64,000 nt of DNA from Bin90 sp965214635 (GTDB taxonomy: Bacteria; Chloroflexota; Dehalococcoidia; Lucifugimonadales; JADFKI01), in contig OZ243964.1 in assembly GCA_965214635.1 (NCBI GenBank), positions 1,240,001-1,304,000 on the forward strand. Reading direction: 5' to 3'. Below, piece after piece: positions 41,747 to 51,170 of this stretch. The position numbers and the translations under genes are program-made. Every line of letters begins with the position of its first letter. The first letter of the stretch is position 1. Below the pieces are notes generated by a model that was given only the letters and a program-made list of their open reading frames with translations, did not search any database and was not told where the DNA came from.

Positions 41747-44488
41747 TTAGGGGAGGCTAGCAGTTAGGGCGTTGATTGCGGCGGCGGGGGTGTTATGGTC
41801 GAGGGTGATGCGGCAGATGCGGCGTCCTAGGTCGGATAGCGCATCGAAGTCGCCTTTGGCTTGGGCGTCGGAGAGCGTTCCGAACGAGAACGGCTCGCCG
41901 GGTATGGGCATGTCGGCACTGCTGCTTAGCGTGAGCTGCAGGCAGAGCGCGGAGTTGGGGCCGCCTTTGTGTATCTGTCCGGTGGAATGCAGGTAGCGAG
42001 GCCCGTAGCCGATGGTGGTGGCGATGCCGAACTTGTCGCTGACGCTCTTTCGCAGCCGTTCGATGGCAGCGTCGACTTCCGGCGTGGGGTGTGCGAATGC
42101 GGTTATGGCGAGGTAGTCGCCGGGGTGTGTCTGCGCTATAAGGTCTGCAAACGAACCTTGCGGTTCTAGCGAGGGGGCTTTTCCTGTCGCCGTGTATTCG
42201 TGGAGCAGCTGCGCGGTGAAGTCTTTGGCTCGCTGGACATTGGGCTGGTCGAATGGGTGGATGCGCAAGACGGCTCCGGCGACTGCGGTTGCGAACTCCC
42301 AGCGGAAGAACTCTGCGCCGATGTCGGACGCGCGGCGCAGGCGCAGGCGGATTGTGGGAACGCCGGCGGCTTCCACTGCGTCTATGTAGGCGTCGTTGGC
42401 GTTCTCGTCGCCGTCCAAGCGCAGATAAACGAACAGCCTATCATCGCCGATGCGAGAGATGTCGAGTTGCGGCTCTGCGGTTACGGGGATGATGCCCGTG
42501 CCCTCTTTGCCGGTGCTCTCTGCGAGCATCTGCTCCACCCATGCGCCGAAGCTTTCGAGCGATGCGGATGTTACGATGGTCGCCTTGTCCCTGCCGTTGG
42601 CAGCGAGTGTGCCCAACGCAGCGCCGAGCCAAGCGCCCGGGTTGGCGCCCGCTGGCACAGATGCGCCGCAAGCGTCTGCCATCGTCTGCGCGCGTTCCAG
42701 CAGTGTTGCAATGTCCATGCCTGCGAGGGCGGCGGGCAGCATGCCAAAGTAGGAAAGGACGGAGTAGCGTCCGCCGATGTCGGGCGGATTGAGGAACGCC
42801 CGGCGGAAGCCGTCCGTCTTGGCGAGCGCTTCTAGCGGGGTGCCGGCATCACAGATGGCAACGAAACGGCTGCCAGCGGCGTCTGCCCCAACCGCCTGCT
42901 CGACCTGTGCCCTGAAATGCTTGTAGAAGGTGTTCGGCTCTATCGTTGTGCCGGACTTCGATGCGACTATGAACAGGGTCTTGGCAGGATGGACGGCTTC
43001 GGTAACGGCTCGCACGCCGTCGGGCATAGTGGAGTCGAGTATGCGCAGTGCGGGGAAGCCTTGGGCGCTGCCGAGCACCCGATGCAGGGTTTCAGCGCCG
43101 AGGCTGCTGCCGCCCATACCTAGCAGCACGATGTCTTCATAGCCTTCGGTACGCACTTCCTCTGCGAATGCCTGCAACTCGGCGATACGGGAGCGCATGT
43201 CCGCAGCGGCAATGAGCCAGCCTAGTCGGTCGGTGATTTCGGTCGGGTCGGGCTTCCAAACGGTGTGGTCGCGCTGCCATATGCGGCGGACGACGGCGGT
43301 GTCTTGCATCCGGGCGATGGTGGCGTCCACTTGTGTGGCGGCTGCAGATAGCGAGGCGCTGTGTGCGAATTGGTCTGCCACGAGATTGGCGCGCTTGTCC
43401 TCTATGTTGTCGATGAGCGCATTGTAGGAATCGGCGAACGCCTTCACGCCATCCGCTAGCAGTGTGTTGGTAACGACGCTCATGCTGATGCCAGCGTCTT
43501 CTAGCGCATCCATCGTGTGCACGGCGTCGGCTAGGTCGTGCTCGATGGTGTTGGGCGAGGGGTTGCCGTGTTCCAAGAACGCCGTCAGGGTAACATCGGG
43601 AAGTGTGTTGACGGTGTCTGTGCCTATGAGTTTGTCCACATACAGAACATCGCTGTATTCGGGGTTCTTGGTGCTGGTGCTCGCCCATAGGGGGCGCTGG
43701 ACGCGCGCGCCTTGCCGCTGTAATGCGGCGAACCTGTCGGCGTCGAATGTGCGCTTGAAGTCGCTGTAGGCGATTTTGGCGTTGGCGATGGCTGCCTTGC
43801 CCATGAGCGGCTCAAGCTCGCTGCGCCCGTTCGCTATGAGATGTTCTAGCTGGGCGTCCACATTGCCGTCGACGCGGCTGACGAAGAAGGACGCAACGGA
43901 CGATACACCGGAGGGGTCGCCGCCGGTATTGGCGAGGTCTTCGACGCCGGCGATGTATGCATCGCGCACCTGTGCGTAGGCGTCCAGCGAGAATATGAGC
44001 GTTACATTGACATTGATGCCCTCGCCGATGAGCGTGCGGATAGCGGGGATGCCTGCGGGTGTTGCGGGCACTTTTATCATCACATTGGGGCGGTCTATTG
44101 TGGCGAAGAGGCGGCGCGCTTCTGAGACTGTGGTGTCGGTGTCGTGTGCTAGGTGGGGGCTGACCTCTATGGAGGCGAAGCCGTCTGCGCCGTCGGTGCG
44201 CTCGTATGTGGGGTGCAATAGGTCGGCGACATCGCGGATGTCTTCTATGGCGAGGCTCTCGAATATGCCTGTCGCATCCTCGCCATCCAGCGCTAGCTCG
44301 AGTAGGGCAGCGTCGTAGTCTGCGCTGCCAGTGATCGCTTTTTCAAAAATGGATGGGTTGGATGTAAGCCCACTCACTCCGATGTCTATGAGCCGTTGTA
44401 GCTCGCCGGACTTGATGAAGCCCCTGCGAACATTGTCGAACCAGACGGATTGTCCGAGCTTCTGCAGCTCTTGCAGCGAGTTGGTCAT
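41747..44488 (-). CDS. Bifunctional transaldolase / glucose-6-phosphate isomerase
   Basis: This 913-residue fusion has a transaldolase N-terminal part (about 1-365): SVWFDNVRRGFIKSGELQRL, NVMIKVPATPAGIPAIRTL with the Schiff-base Lys, and SRVDGNVD. The phosphoglucose isomerase C-terminal part (about 380-913) has GMGGSSLGAETLHRVLGS, IVASKSGTTIEPNTFYKHF and GYGPRYLHSTGQIHKGGPN. Such fusions are known in Chloroflexota and actinobacteria among others. It links non-oxidative pentose phosphate reactions with glycolysis and is the first gene of the operon with gnd and zwf. Confidence 0.94.
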   Translation of the reverse strand: MTNSLQELQKLGQSVWFDNVRRGFIKSGELQRLIDIGVSGLTSNPSIFEKAITGSADYDAALLELALDGEDATGIFESLAIEDIRDVADLLHPTYERTDGADGFASIEVSPHLAHDTDTTVSEARRLFATIDRPNVMIKVPATPAGIPAIRTLIGEGINVNVTLIFSLDAYAQVRDAYIAGVEDLANTGGDPSGVSSVASFFVSRVDGNVDAQLEHLIANGRSELEPLMGKAAIANAKIAYSDFKRTFDADRFAALQRQGARVQRPLWASTSTKNPEYSDVLYVDKLIGTDTVNTLPDVTLTAFLEHGNPSPNTIEHDLADAVHTMDALEDAGISMSVVTNTLLADGVKAFADSYNALIDNIEDKRANLVADQFAHSASLSAAATQVDATIARMQDTAVVRRIWQRDHTVWKPDPTEITDRLGWLIAAADMRSRIAELQAFAEEVRTEGYEDIVLLGMGGSSLGAETLHRVLGSAQGFPALRILDSTMPDGVRAVTEAVHPAKTLFIVASKSGTTIEPNTFYKHFRAQVEQAVGADAAGSRFVAICDAGTPLEALAKTDGFRRAFLNPPDIGGRYSVLSYFGMLPAALAGMDIATLLERAQTMADACGASVPAGANPGAWLGAALGTLAANGRDKATIVTSASLESFGAWVEQMLAESTGKEGTGIIPVTAEPQLDISRIGDDRLFVYLRLDGDENANDAYIDAVEAAGVPTIRLRLRRASDIGAEFFRWEFATAVAGAVLRIHPFDQPNVQRAKDFTAQLLHEYTATGKAPSLEPQGSFADLIAQTHPGDYLAITAFAHPTPEVDAAIERLRKSVSDKFGIATTIGYGPRYLHSTGQIHKGGPNSALCLQLTLSSSADMPIPGEPFSFGTLSDAQAKGDFDALSDLGRRICRITLDHNTPAAAINALTASLP

Positions 44489-44740
44489 GATGGATTACCT
44501 CAATCAAATCTGTTAGTGGGGCAGCCGCCGATTACCAGATGCCAGTCTGCTATAGGGGCGATTATCGGTTGTTGGTCTGACGCTGGGCAGTTTGCATATA
44601 GTCATTATCATCAATTTGCGATGCACTGGCAACTCTATCGGGTGAGGGTGCGAGAGTGGTTTTTGCCGAAAGGGGGTGCAGGGAGTATAATTTTCTGCGA
44701 TGAGAGTAGCGAATGTTCCACATAATCTTGCGAGGCTGAG

Positions 44741-46036
44741 TTGGCGCTAGGCGGTGGAGGCAGGCAGCGGTCGGGTGAGCGCACGGCGCAGTCTCAGCCG
44801 GCGCGCAGCGGGCGCATCGCCCCTTGGGCTGCGCTGGCGTTCGCAGACTATCGGATGCTGTGGCTATCGGGCGTGGCGCAGATGGTTACGATGCAGATGC
44901 GGATGCTCGTAACCGGCGTGTGGCTGTACGAAGAGACCGGCTCGGGCGTGCAATTAGGGCTGCTGGGCGTGGTGCAGCTTGCAATGCAGCTCCCCGCCAT
45001 CCTGTACGGCGGTGCGCTTGCGGACCAGATAGACCGCAAGAAGCTGATGTCGTACACGCAGATGGTCAGCCTGCTGCTCATCGGTGCGATGACGGCGATG
45101 ACGGCGTTCGACAGCCTGCGCCCGTGGCACATCTACGCCGTAACCGCCATTCTCAGCGTGGCGAGCACGCTCGGTGGCCCGTCTCGCTCCGCGCTGACTG
45201 CGAATGTGGTGCCGCGCTCGCATCTGATGCACGCAGTGGCACTGAACACAGCGACCTTTCAGGTGGGCGCGGTGGCTGCGCCACTCGGGTTCGCCGCAGC
45301 AATCTCGTACTTCGATGATTATGTGTATGTCTTTGCGATAACCACGGCGATAGCGCTGCCGAGCGTGGTGCTGCCTCTGCTCATCAAGGTTTCAGGCGTG
45401 CCGAAAGACCGCCAGCAGGGGGTGTCGATGCTGCGGCGGATGTGGGACGGCTTCCTGTATGTGCGGACGCATCCCATCCTGCCGGGGCTGTACATAATGG
45501 ACATCGGCGTTACCATCGTGAGCCATTACCGGCAGATACTGCCGTTGTTTGCGGACAAGCTGTTCAAGGGCGGGGCGGCGACAGTGGGCGTGCTGACAGC
45601 TGCGAACTCTGCCGGAGGGATACTCGGCACTTTTTCGGTGCTGTTCCTTACGCGCTACCGGGCGAAGGGGATGCTCGTCGTCTATGCGACATTCGTGTAT
45701 GCGCTGCTGCTGCTGGCGTTCGGATTCACCACGGCGCTATGGCTGGGCGTGATCATCCTCGCTGGGCTGGGGGCGTCGGACGCCGTGGGCATGGCAACGC
45801 GCCAAACCACGGTGCAGCTGACCACATCAGACAACATGCGCGGCAGGGCGGTGAGCTTCTCGTCAGTGTCGGCTATGACCGCCAACAATCTGGGCACATT
45901 CGAGGTCGGGTTCATGGCGGACAAGATAGGGGCAGACAATACGCTCATACTGGGCGGGGCAATAGGGCTGGTGGTGGTGGTGGTGGTGTGGGCGACGGTT
46001 CGGGGCATCCGGGAGTATCGCTATCCGGATGACTGA
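44741..46036 (+). CDS. MFS transporter (MFS_3/EntS-like)
   Basis: This 431-residue protein has about 12 membrane segments. ALADQIDRKKLMSYTQM after segment 2 is the MFS loop 2-3 motif (GxxxDrxgrr type). ALNTATFQVGAVAAPLGFAAA and ATRQTTVQLTTSDNMRGRAVSF are typical of the MFS_3 exporters. The TTG at 44741 is used as start, and a Ser/Gln-rich leader precedes the first segment. The substrate is unknown. The gene is alone. Confidence 0.85.
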   Translation: MALGGGGRQRSGERTAQSQPARSGRIAPWAALAFADYRMLWLSGVAQMVTMQMRMLVTGVWLYEETGSGVQLGLLGVVQLAMQLPAILYGGALADQIDRKKLMSYTQMVSLLLIGAMTAMTAFDSLRPWHIYAVTAILSVASTLGGPSRSALTANVVPRSHLMHAVALNTATFQVGAVAAPLGFAAAISYFDDYVYVFAITTAIALPSVVLPLLIKVSGVPKDRQQGVSMLRRMWDGFLYVRTHPILPGLYIMDIGVTIVSHYRQILPLFADKLFKGGAATVGVLTAANSAGGILGTFSVLFLTRYRAKGMLVVYATFVYALLLLAFGFTTALWLGVIILAGLGASDAVGMATRQTTVQLTTSDNMRGRAVSFSSVSAMTANNLGTFEVGFMADKIGADNTLILGGAIGLVVVVVVWATVRGIREYRYPDD

Positions 46037-46290
46037 TTTTTGTTATCAAGTTAGTGGCTTGGTTCAGCGTATTACCCCGCCAAATCCTCCCCACTACGGA
46101 ATGGTTTTTTTCGCGGCTCATTGAGAATTCCGTAACCCGCGTACATTTGCGCTTGCGGGCGGCATGTTGTAGGGTATGGCGACATTCTGGATGCGATTAT
46201 GCCCATTATCCCCGAACTGAACTGCCTTTATTATGTGAAATACACGCATACACGAAACTATACGAAACACACAGAAGCGGAGTGAACGCT

Positions 46291-47142
46291 ATGACCACGC
46301 AAGGCTACACCAACCCCGAGCTGCTAGTGGAGACTGATTGGCTGGAGGCGCATCTTAACGACCCGAATATCCGCATCGTGGATTGCGACCCGTTCGATGT
46401 TTACGCCCGCGCGCATATCCCTGGGGCGGTGGGCATCCGCGTCCACCATTACATCAAGGAAGAGGGCTACGACGACGACCCGCAGGCGAACCCGCTGGTA
46501 GCGCCACCGGACAGGATGCAGGCGCTGATGGAGAGCATGGGCATTGGCGACGACAGCCTCGTCGTGGCTTACGACAGCAACGGCTCTCTGTGGTCGGCGC
46601 GCTTTTGGTGGGTGCTGAACTACTACGGGCACACAAATGTGAAGGTGCTGAACGGCGGCTGGAACAAGTGGATGGATGAGGGCAGGCAGGTGTCGCGCGC
46701 CGTCCCGCAAGCGCAGCCTGCGTCGTTCACGCCGCGCGCTGTGGACGACCTCGTTTGCACACTAGATTACGGCGTTGCGAATGTGGGTAATGCGGATGTG
46801 GTGTATCTGGATGTGCGCTCGGACGGCGAATGGGACGGCAGCAACAGCAGGAGCAACGCCCGAGCGGGGCGCATCCCTGGCTCGGTACATTTGGAGTGGC
46901 TCAACTTCATCACGGACGATGACCACAAGACCATCAAGCCGGCGGAGGAGCTGCGGGCGATGCTGGCAGAAGTGGGGGCGACGCCGGAGCGCGAAGTCGT
47001 AACCTATTGACAGGGTGGCATCCGTGCGGCGCACGGAGTGTTCATCCTCAGGCTTTTGGGCTACGAGCGCACCCGCAACTATGACGGCTCTATGGGGGAG
47101 TGGGCTAATCGCGAAGATACGCCGCTAGTGATTTCGCCCTAA
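46291..47142 (+). CDS. Two-domain rhodanese (thiosulfate sulfurtransferase) with UGA at catalytic Cys: candidate selenoprotein
   Basis: From ATG 46291 (MTTQGYTNPELLVETDWLEA, after GGAG) the frame runs 239 codons to TGA 47008, then continues in the same frame to TAA 47140-47142, for 283 residues in all. That is the usual length of SseA-type sulfurtransferases. Residues around the TGA read EVVTY-U-QGGIRAAHGVF, aligning exactly with the second-domain active site C-x-G-G-x-R-A. So UGA sits at the catalytic cysteine. Sequence after the TGA is typical rhodanese C-terminus (GYERTRNYDGSMGEWAN). A SECIS-like hairpin follows. The N-terminal domain is inactive (AYDSNGSLWSARFWW). If UGA were a true stop, the enzyme would lack its active site. 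Confidence 0.85.
47021..47037 (+). promoter_or_regulatory. SECIS-like hairpin after the rhodanese UGA
   Basis: TCCGTGC (47021-47027), loop GGC and GCACGGA (47031-47037) form a perfect 7-bp stem starting 10 bases after UGA. That is about the spacing seen in the E. coli fdhF SECIS, whose loop is also G-rich. The bases also encode conserved rhodanese residues, so the fold could be partly coincidental. Confidence 0.6.
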
Positions 47143-47218
47143 GTCGCCCACCCGCTGCCTAGTCTGATAGAGAGAAGGCGCACAAGTGCGGCAGGGCGTT
47201 GGGACGGAGGGCAAAGCT

Positions 47219-47293
47219 TGGCTCCGCAGGTAGGATTCGAACCTACGACCGATCGGTTAACAGCCGATTGCTCTACCACTGAGCTACTGCGGA
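47219..47293 (-). tRNA. tRNA-Asn (GUU)
   Basis: The cloverleaf is complete on the minus strand: acceptor TCCGCAG/CTGCGGA, D-arm GCTC AGTGGTA GAGC, anticodon arm ATCGG CTGTTAA CCGAT with anticodon GTT, T-arm GTAGG TTCGAAT CCTAC, discriminator G. The CCA end (47221-47219) is encoded in the DNA. Confidence 0.97.
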
Positions 47294-47438
47294 GCGCATC
47301 ATCCCGAATGTTTGGCTAGACGCCGAGCGCGCATCGGAACATGGGTAATCATAGCATCGGCGTTCGGCATTCGGCAAGGTTTTATCGCCGAGCATTCGCA
47401 GCTGTTGGCGTGTGCCAAGTGCAAGTGCGCGGGACGAG

Positions 47439-47834
47439 TTATCTTGCGGGCTGCACAAGTTCTATCAGCACATCATCGGGGCCTTCGATGTACGCTAGGC
47501 GAGTGCCGCCGGGGACTTCGGTGAGGGGCAGGACGATGCGAACGCCTGCGGATTCGAGGCGGTTTAGCTCGGCCTCGATGTCTTGCACATCGAAGCCGAA
47601 GTGCTCCAAGCCGAGCCGATTCAGCTCTGCGGCGGCGCGCTCATCCGATGACCCCGCCGCTTGGGACGATATGTTCAGGCGGGCATCGCCGCCGACCTGC
47701 ATCCCGATGGTTATCGTGCCGGGCATCACCTCGCGCTCCGAGAGTTTCTTTGCGCCAAAGTGCTTTTCGTACCATTCCGCAGACGCCTGTGGGTTCGCCG
47801 ATCGGATGTGCACATGGTTTATGGCATATGCCAT
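47439..47834 (-). CDS. VOC family (glyoxalase/dioxygenase-fold) protein
   Basis: This 131-residue single vicinal-oxygen-chelate domain begins YAINHVHIRSANPQASAEWYEKHFGAKK and ends DVLIELVQPAR. Metal ligands are the first His and the late Glu, with the LEHFGFDVQDIEAELNRL strand-helix typical of methylmalonyl-CoA epimerase/glyoxalase relatives. The substrate is unknown. A strong AGGAG site precedes the start. It is 65 bp downstream of ftsH and co-directional. Confidence 0.88.
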   Translation of the reverse strand: MAYAINHVHIRSANPQASAEWYEKHFGAKKLSEREVMPGTITIGMQVGGDARLNISSQAAGSSDERAAAELNRLGLEHFGFDVQDIEAELNRLESAGVRIVLPLTEVPGGTRLAYIEGPDDVLIELVQPAR

Positions 47835-47899
47835 TGGAAAGCTCCTTGTGTGGTTGTGTCGCTGTGCGCTAAATGGCGGTCATCTGGGCTTTGCCTAGT

Positions 47900-49846
47900 C
47901 TAGTCTGCCGGCATCAGTTTGGGCGCATCGTCAGGGTTGTCGCCGGGATTGGCAGATACTTCGGGGTCGGGGCTAGCGGCAGGCGAGGGGTCGGCGGTGA
48001 TGCTAGGTGTCTTGTTGGGCGTCGCATCACCGTGAACGGATGCGAATAGGGCGTCTATTTCGTCGTCCTCGATGTTCTCGTGCTTGATGAGGTGCTGCGC
48101 TATCTGCTCCAGCTTGGTGCGGTTGGTTGTCAGCTCGTGCGTGGCTACGGTGTGGGCGTTCTCGATTAGCATATGCACTTCCGCGTCGATTTCCTCGGCG
48201 AAGTGGTCGCTGTAATCCTGCTGCTCGGAGATCTCCCTGCCGAGGAACACTAGTTCCTCGCGCTTGCCGAATGTGCGCGGCCCAAGCTTGGCGCTCATAC
48301 CCAGCCGCGTAACCATTGCGCGGGCGATGCCGGTCGCTTGCTCGATGTCGTTGCTTGCGCCGGTGGTAACATCCTGAAACACTATCTCTTCGGCGGTGCG
48401 CCCGCCCATAGCGACGGCAAGCCGCGCCTCCAACTGCTTCTTCGTGATTAGGTTGTTTTCCTCATCGGGGGCGAAGCGCGTGTAGCCGCCCATCTGCCCG
48501 CGCGAAACGATGGATATTTTCGTAACCCTGTCGGCGTCTGGTAGCAGGTACCCCACAAGCGCATGCCCTGCTTCGTGATACGCGGTTATCTCTTTCTCGC
48601 GCTCGTTCACCACGCGGCTCTTGCGCGCAGGGCCCGCTATCACCCTGTCTATTGACTCCGCGAACTCGTCCTCTGTTATCGTGGTCTTGCTGCGGCGCGC
48701 CGCCAGTATCGCTGACTCGTTCACCAAGTTCGCCAAGTCCGCACCACTGAAGCCCATCGTCTGGCGCGCTATCCGTCCCATGTCTATGTCCTCTGACAAG
48801 GGCTTGCCCTTCGAGTGCACCTTCAGGATCTCTTCGCGACCGCGCACATCAGGATTGTCCAGTATCACACGGCGGTCAAACCGCCCCGGGCGCAGCAGCG
48901 CAGGGTCCAAGATGTCAGGCCGGTTCGTCGCTGCCACCACGATAATGTTCGTGTTCACATCGAACCCGTCCATCTCCACGAGTATCTGGTTGAGGGTCTG
49001 CTCGCGCTCGTCGTGGCCGCCGCCCAAGCCCGCACCGCGATGCCGTCCCACAGCGTCTATCTCGTCCACGAACACGATGCACGGAGAGTTACGCTTTGCC
49101 TGCTCAAACAGGTCGCGAACCCTGCTCGCCCCAACGCCCACGAACATCTCCACGAACTCCGACCCGCTGATGGAGAAGAAGGGCACACCCGCTTCGCCCG
49201 CAACCGCGCGCGCAAGCAGCGTCTTGCCCGTCCCTGGAGGCCCTACCAGCAGCACGCCCTTCGGTATCTTCGCCCCGAGGCTCACGAAGCGCTCTGGCAC
49301 TTTCAGGAACTCCACAACCTCTTGAAGCTCTTCCTTCGCCTCTTCAACGCCCGCCACATCAGAGAAGCTCACAGCGGGACTGTTGCCCACGAACATCCGC
49401 GCACGGCTTTTGCCGAAGCTGAAGGTCTGGTTGCTGCTGCCCTGAGCCTGTCGCATCATGAACAGCAGGATTGCGCCGAAGAAGATGAGGGGGAGGAAGT
49501 TGATGAGGATGCCGAAGAGGCTGCCAAGCCCGCCCGCCCCCTTGACCTGCACATCAACGCCGCCGGTTGCGCTGTCCACGCCCGCTGCGCTGAGCATCTC
49601 CACCATGCTTGCGCCGGGTTCTTTGCGGGAAGTGAAGGTGTCGCCGGATGTGGTGATGACAGAGAGCTTGTCGCCGCTGACTTCGATGCGGTCTACTTCG
49701 CCGCGTGCGGCTCTGGAGACGACCTCGCTGACGGGGATTTCTTGGCTTCCACCGAGTGCGTCGGAGAAGAGGGTGAAGAAGACGGCGAGCACCGCCACGG
49801 TTATCAGCAGGTAGATGAAACTGTTTCGCAGCAGTCGAGGAGTCAT
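47900..49846 (-). CDS. ftsH: ATP-dependent zinc metalloprotease FtsH
   Basis: This 648-residue membrane-bound AAA protease degrades misfolded or short-lived membrane and cytosolic proteins. Membrane segments lie near residues 8-31 and 108-131 with an extracytoplasmic domain between. Walker A is GPPGTGKT (202-209), Walker B is CIVFVDEIDAVG, the SRH region is ATNRPDILDPALLRPGRFDRR and the zinc site is HEAGH (424-428). The C-terminal roughly 50 residues are Pro/Asp-rich. All parts are intact. Confidence 0.97.
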   Translation of the reverse strand: MTPRLLRNSFIYLLITVAVLAVFFTLFSDALGGSQEIPVSEVVSRAARGEVDRIEVSGDKLSVITTSGDTFTSRKEPGASMVEMLSAAGVDSATGGVDVQVKGAGGLGSLFGILINFLPLIFFGAILLFMMRQAQGSSNQTFSFGKSRARMFVGNSPAVSFSDVAGVEEAKEELQEVVEFLKVPERFVSLGAKIPKGVLLVGPPGTGKTLLARAVAGEAGVPFFSISGSEFVEMFVGVGASRVRDLFEQAKRNSPCIVFVDEIDAVGRHRGAGLGGGHDEREQTLNQILVEMDGFDVNTNIIVVAATNRPDILDPALLRPGRFDRRVILDNPDVRGREEILKVHSKGKPLSEDIDMGRIARQTMGFSGADLANLVNESAILAARRSKTTITEDEFAESIDRVIAGPARKSRVVNEREKEITAYHEAGHALVGYLLPDADRVTKISIVSRGQMGGYTRFAPDEENNLITKKQLEARLAVAMGGRTAEEIVFQDVTTGASNDIEQATGIARAMVTRLGMSAKLGPRTFGKREELVFLGREISEQQDYSDHFAEEIDAEVHMLIENAHTVATHELTTNRTKLEQIAQHLIKHENIEDDEIDALFASVHGDATPNKTPSITADPSPAASPDPEVSANPGDNPDDAPKLMPAD

Positions 49847-50208
49847 TATGGTGAAAAGTCCTGGCTTTGGGTATGCCGCATATGCAGATTATGGATATGC
49901 AGCGGGTTCGCACATCTTTGGGGATGTTTTGTAGTGTCTGAGAGATTAGAGATTTAAGATGCCGTCGCAGTTTCGCTGTGCGCACAAATTAGCATCGGTG
50001 CAGGCTCATCGGTCATGGATGAGCAGCGTCAACATCGCAAGCGCACTCAATATAATTAGAGTATATCAAATTGCGGCGAGTTTGGTGCACACCCTCTAAT
50101 TTGAGGGCGAGCAAGCCGAGCAGACAAGGGTTATCCACGCCGTTCCCGCAATGGCAAGGCGGGCGACGCTCATAGAGACCGCGCGGCGTGGATTCTGCTG
50201 TGCGCCCT
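49847..50208. other. Intergenic region upstream of ftsH
   Basis: This region lies between the ABC permease stop and the ftsH start, both genes on the minus strand. I see no gene. One DnaA-box-like TTATCCACG (about 50131) is present but isolated. Confidence 0.35.
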
Positions 50209-51159
50209 CTAGCTGCTGAGCTGACGCAGGCGGGGGTCTAGCTTGTCGCGCAGCCAGTCGCCGAGGAAGTTCAGCGACATCACCGTGAGGAATATGGCGA
50301 AGCCGGGGAAGAACGAAATCCACCACGCATCGCGGAGGTAGTTGCGCCCGTCCGCTATCATTGCGCCCCAAGTGGGCGTAGGAGGCGGGATGCCTGCGCC
50401 GAGGAAGCTTAGGAACGATTCGGCGAGGATGAGCTGCCCCGAGCGCAGTGTGGCGATGACTAGCACGGTGTTGATGACGCCGGGCAGAATGTGCAGCACT
50501 AGGATGCGCGGCAGCGAAGCGCCTGCCACACGCGCCAGCGCCACATAGTCCCGTTCGCGCAGCGACAGCACCTCCCCGCGCACATTGCGGACATAGCCCG
50601 CCCATGTCAGCACGGCGAGCACGATTATCATCGTGTTCAAGCTCTGGCCCAGCACCACAGCCAGCACCATCGCCACAAGCACGAAGGGTAAGCCTAAGAA
50701 TATGTCCACGAGACGCATCAGCACCTCGTCTAATATGCCGCCGAAGTAGCCGGCGACAAGCCCGATGGCGGTGCCTATGAGCGTGCCGGTTATGAGCGCT
50801 ATCGCCATCACCATCAGCGATATGCGTGCGCCGTGCATAAGGCGACTGAGCATGTCGCGCCCGATGACATCCGCACCTAGCGGGTAAGTCCATGTGGGTG
50901 AGTTTGTACGATATTGCGTGAGGTCGTCCGCCGTCCAGATGTACCACACTGGGGGCGTGTTGCGGGCGCGTAGGTTGTTGTCGAGCGGGTCGTGCGGCGC
51001 AATCCAAGGCGCGAGTACCGCCACGAGCGTCATCACCACGAGGATTATCACGGGTAGAACAGGCCAGTTCCTCATGAACTGAATCGCAACCGACATCCGA
51101 CCCGTGCCGCCTGTGGGCAAAAGGGTCTCAAAGTTCTGGCGTACCTCTGCCTGTGCCAT
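50209..51159 (-). CDS. Peptide-type ABC transporter permease (DppC/OppC-like)
   Basis: This 316-residue inner-membrane permease has six membrane segments. The N-terminal cytoplasmic segment is followed by WPVLPVIILVVMTLVAVLAPWI. The cytoplasmic EAA loop region VRGEVLSLRERDYVALARVAGAS contacts the ATPase. LGADVIGRDMLSRLMHGARISL is the usual OppC landmark. It is the last gene of SBP, DppB-like, DppC-like. No ATPase genes follow, so the ATPases must be encoded elsewhere. Confidence 0.92.
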   Translation of the reverse strand: MAQAEVRQNFETLLPTGGTGRMSVAIQFMRNWPVLPVIILVVMTLVAVLAPWIAPHDPLDNNLRARNTPPVWYIWTADDLTQYRTNSPTWTYPLGADVIGRDMLSRLMHGARISLMVMAIALITGTLIGTAIGLVAGYFGGILDEVLMRLVDIFLGLPFVLVAMVLAVVLGQSLNTMIIVLAVLTWAGYVRNVRGEVLSLRERDYVALARVAGASLPRILVLHILPGVINTVLVIATLRSGQLILAESFLSFLGAGIPPPTPTWGAMIADGRNYLRDAWWISFFPGFAIFLTVMSLNFLGDWLRDKLDPRLRQLSS

Positions 51160-51170
51160 ACTCTCGCTCC

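Noticed and set aside
46054..47010. Rhodanese gene starting at 46054 and ending at the TGA
   Set aside because: The extra N-terminal residues are not rhodanese-like, ATG 46291 has a better start, and stopping at the TGA would remove the active site.
47008..47010. UGA read as tryptophan (code change)
   Set aside because: TGA ends other genes here (for example pyrC and rnpA), and Trp would not serve at this catalytic position.
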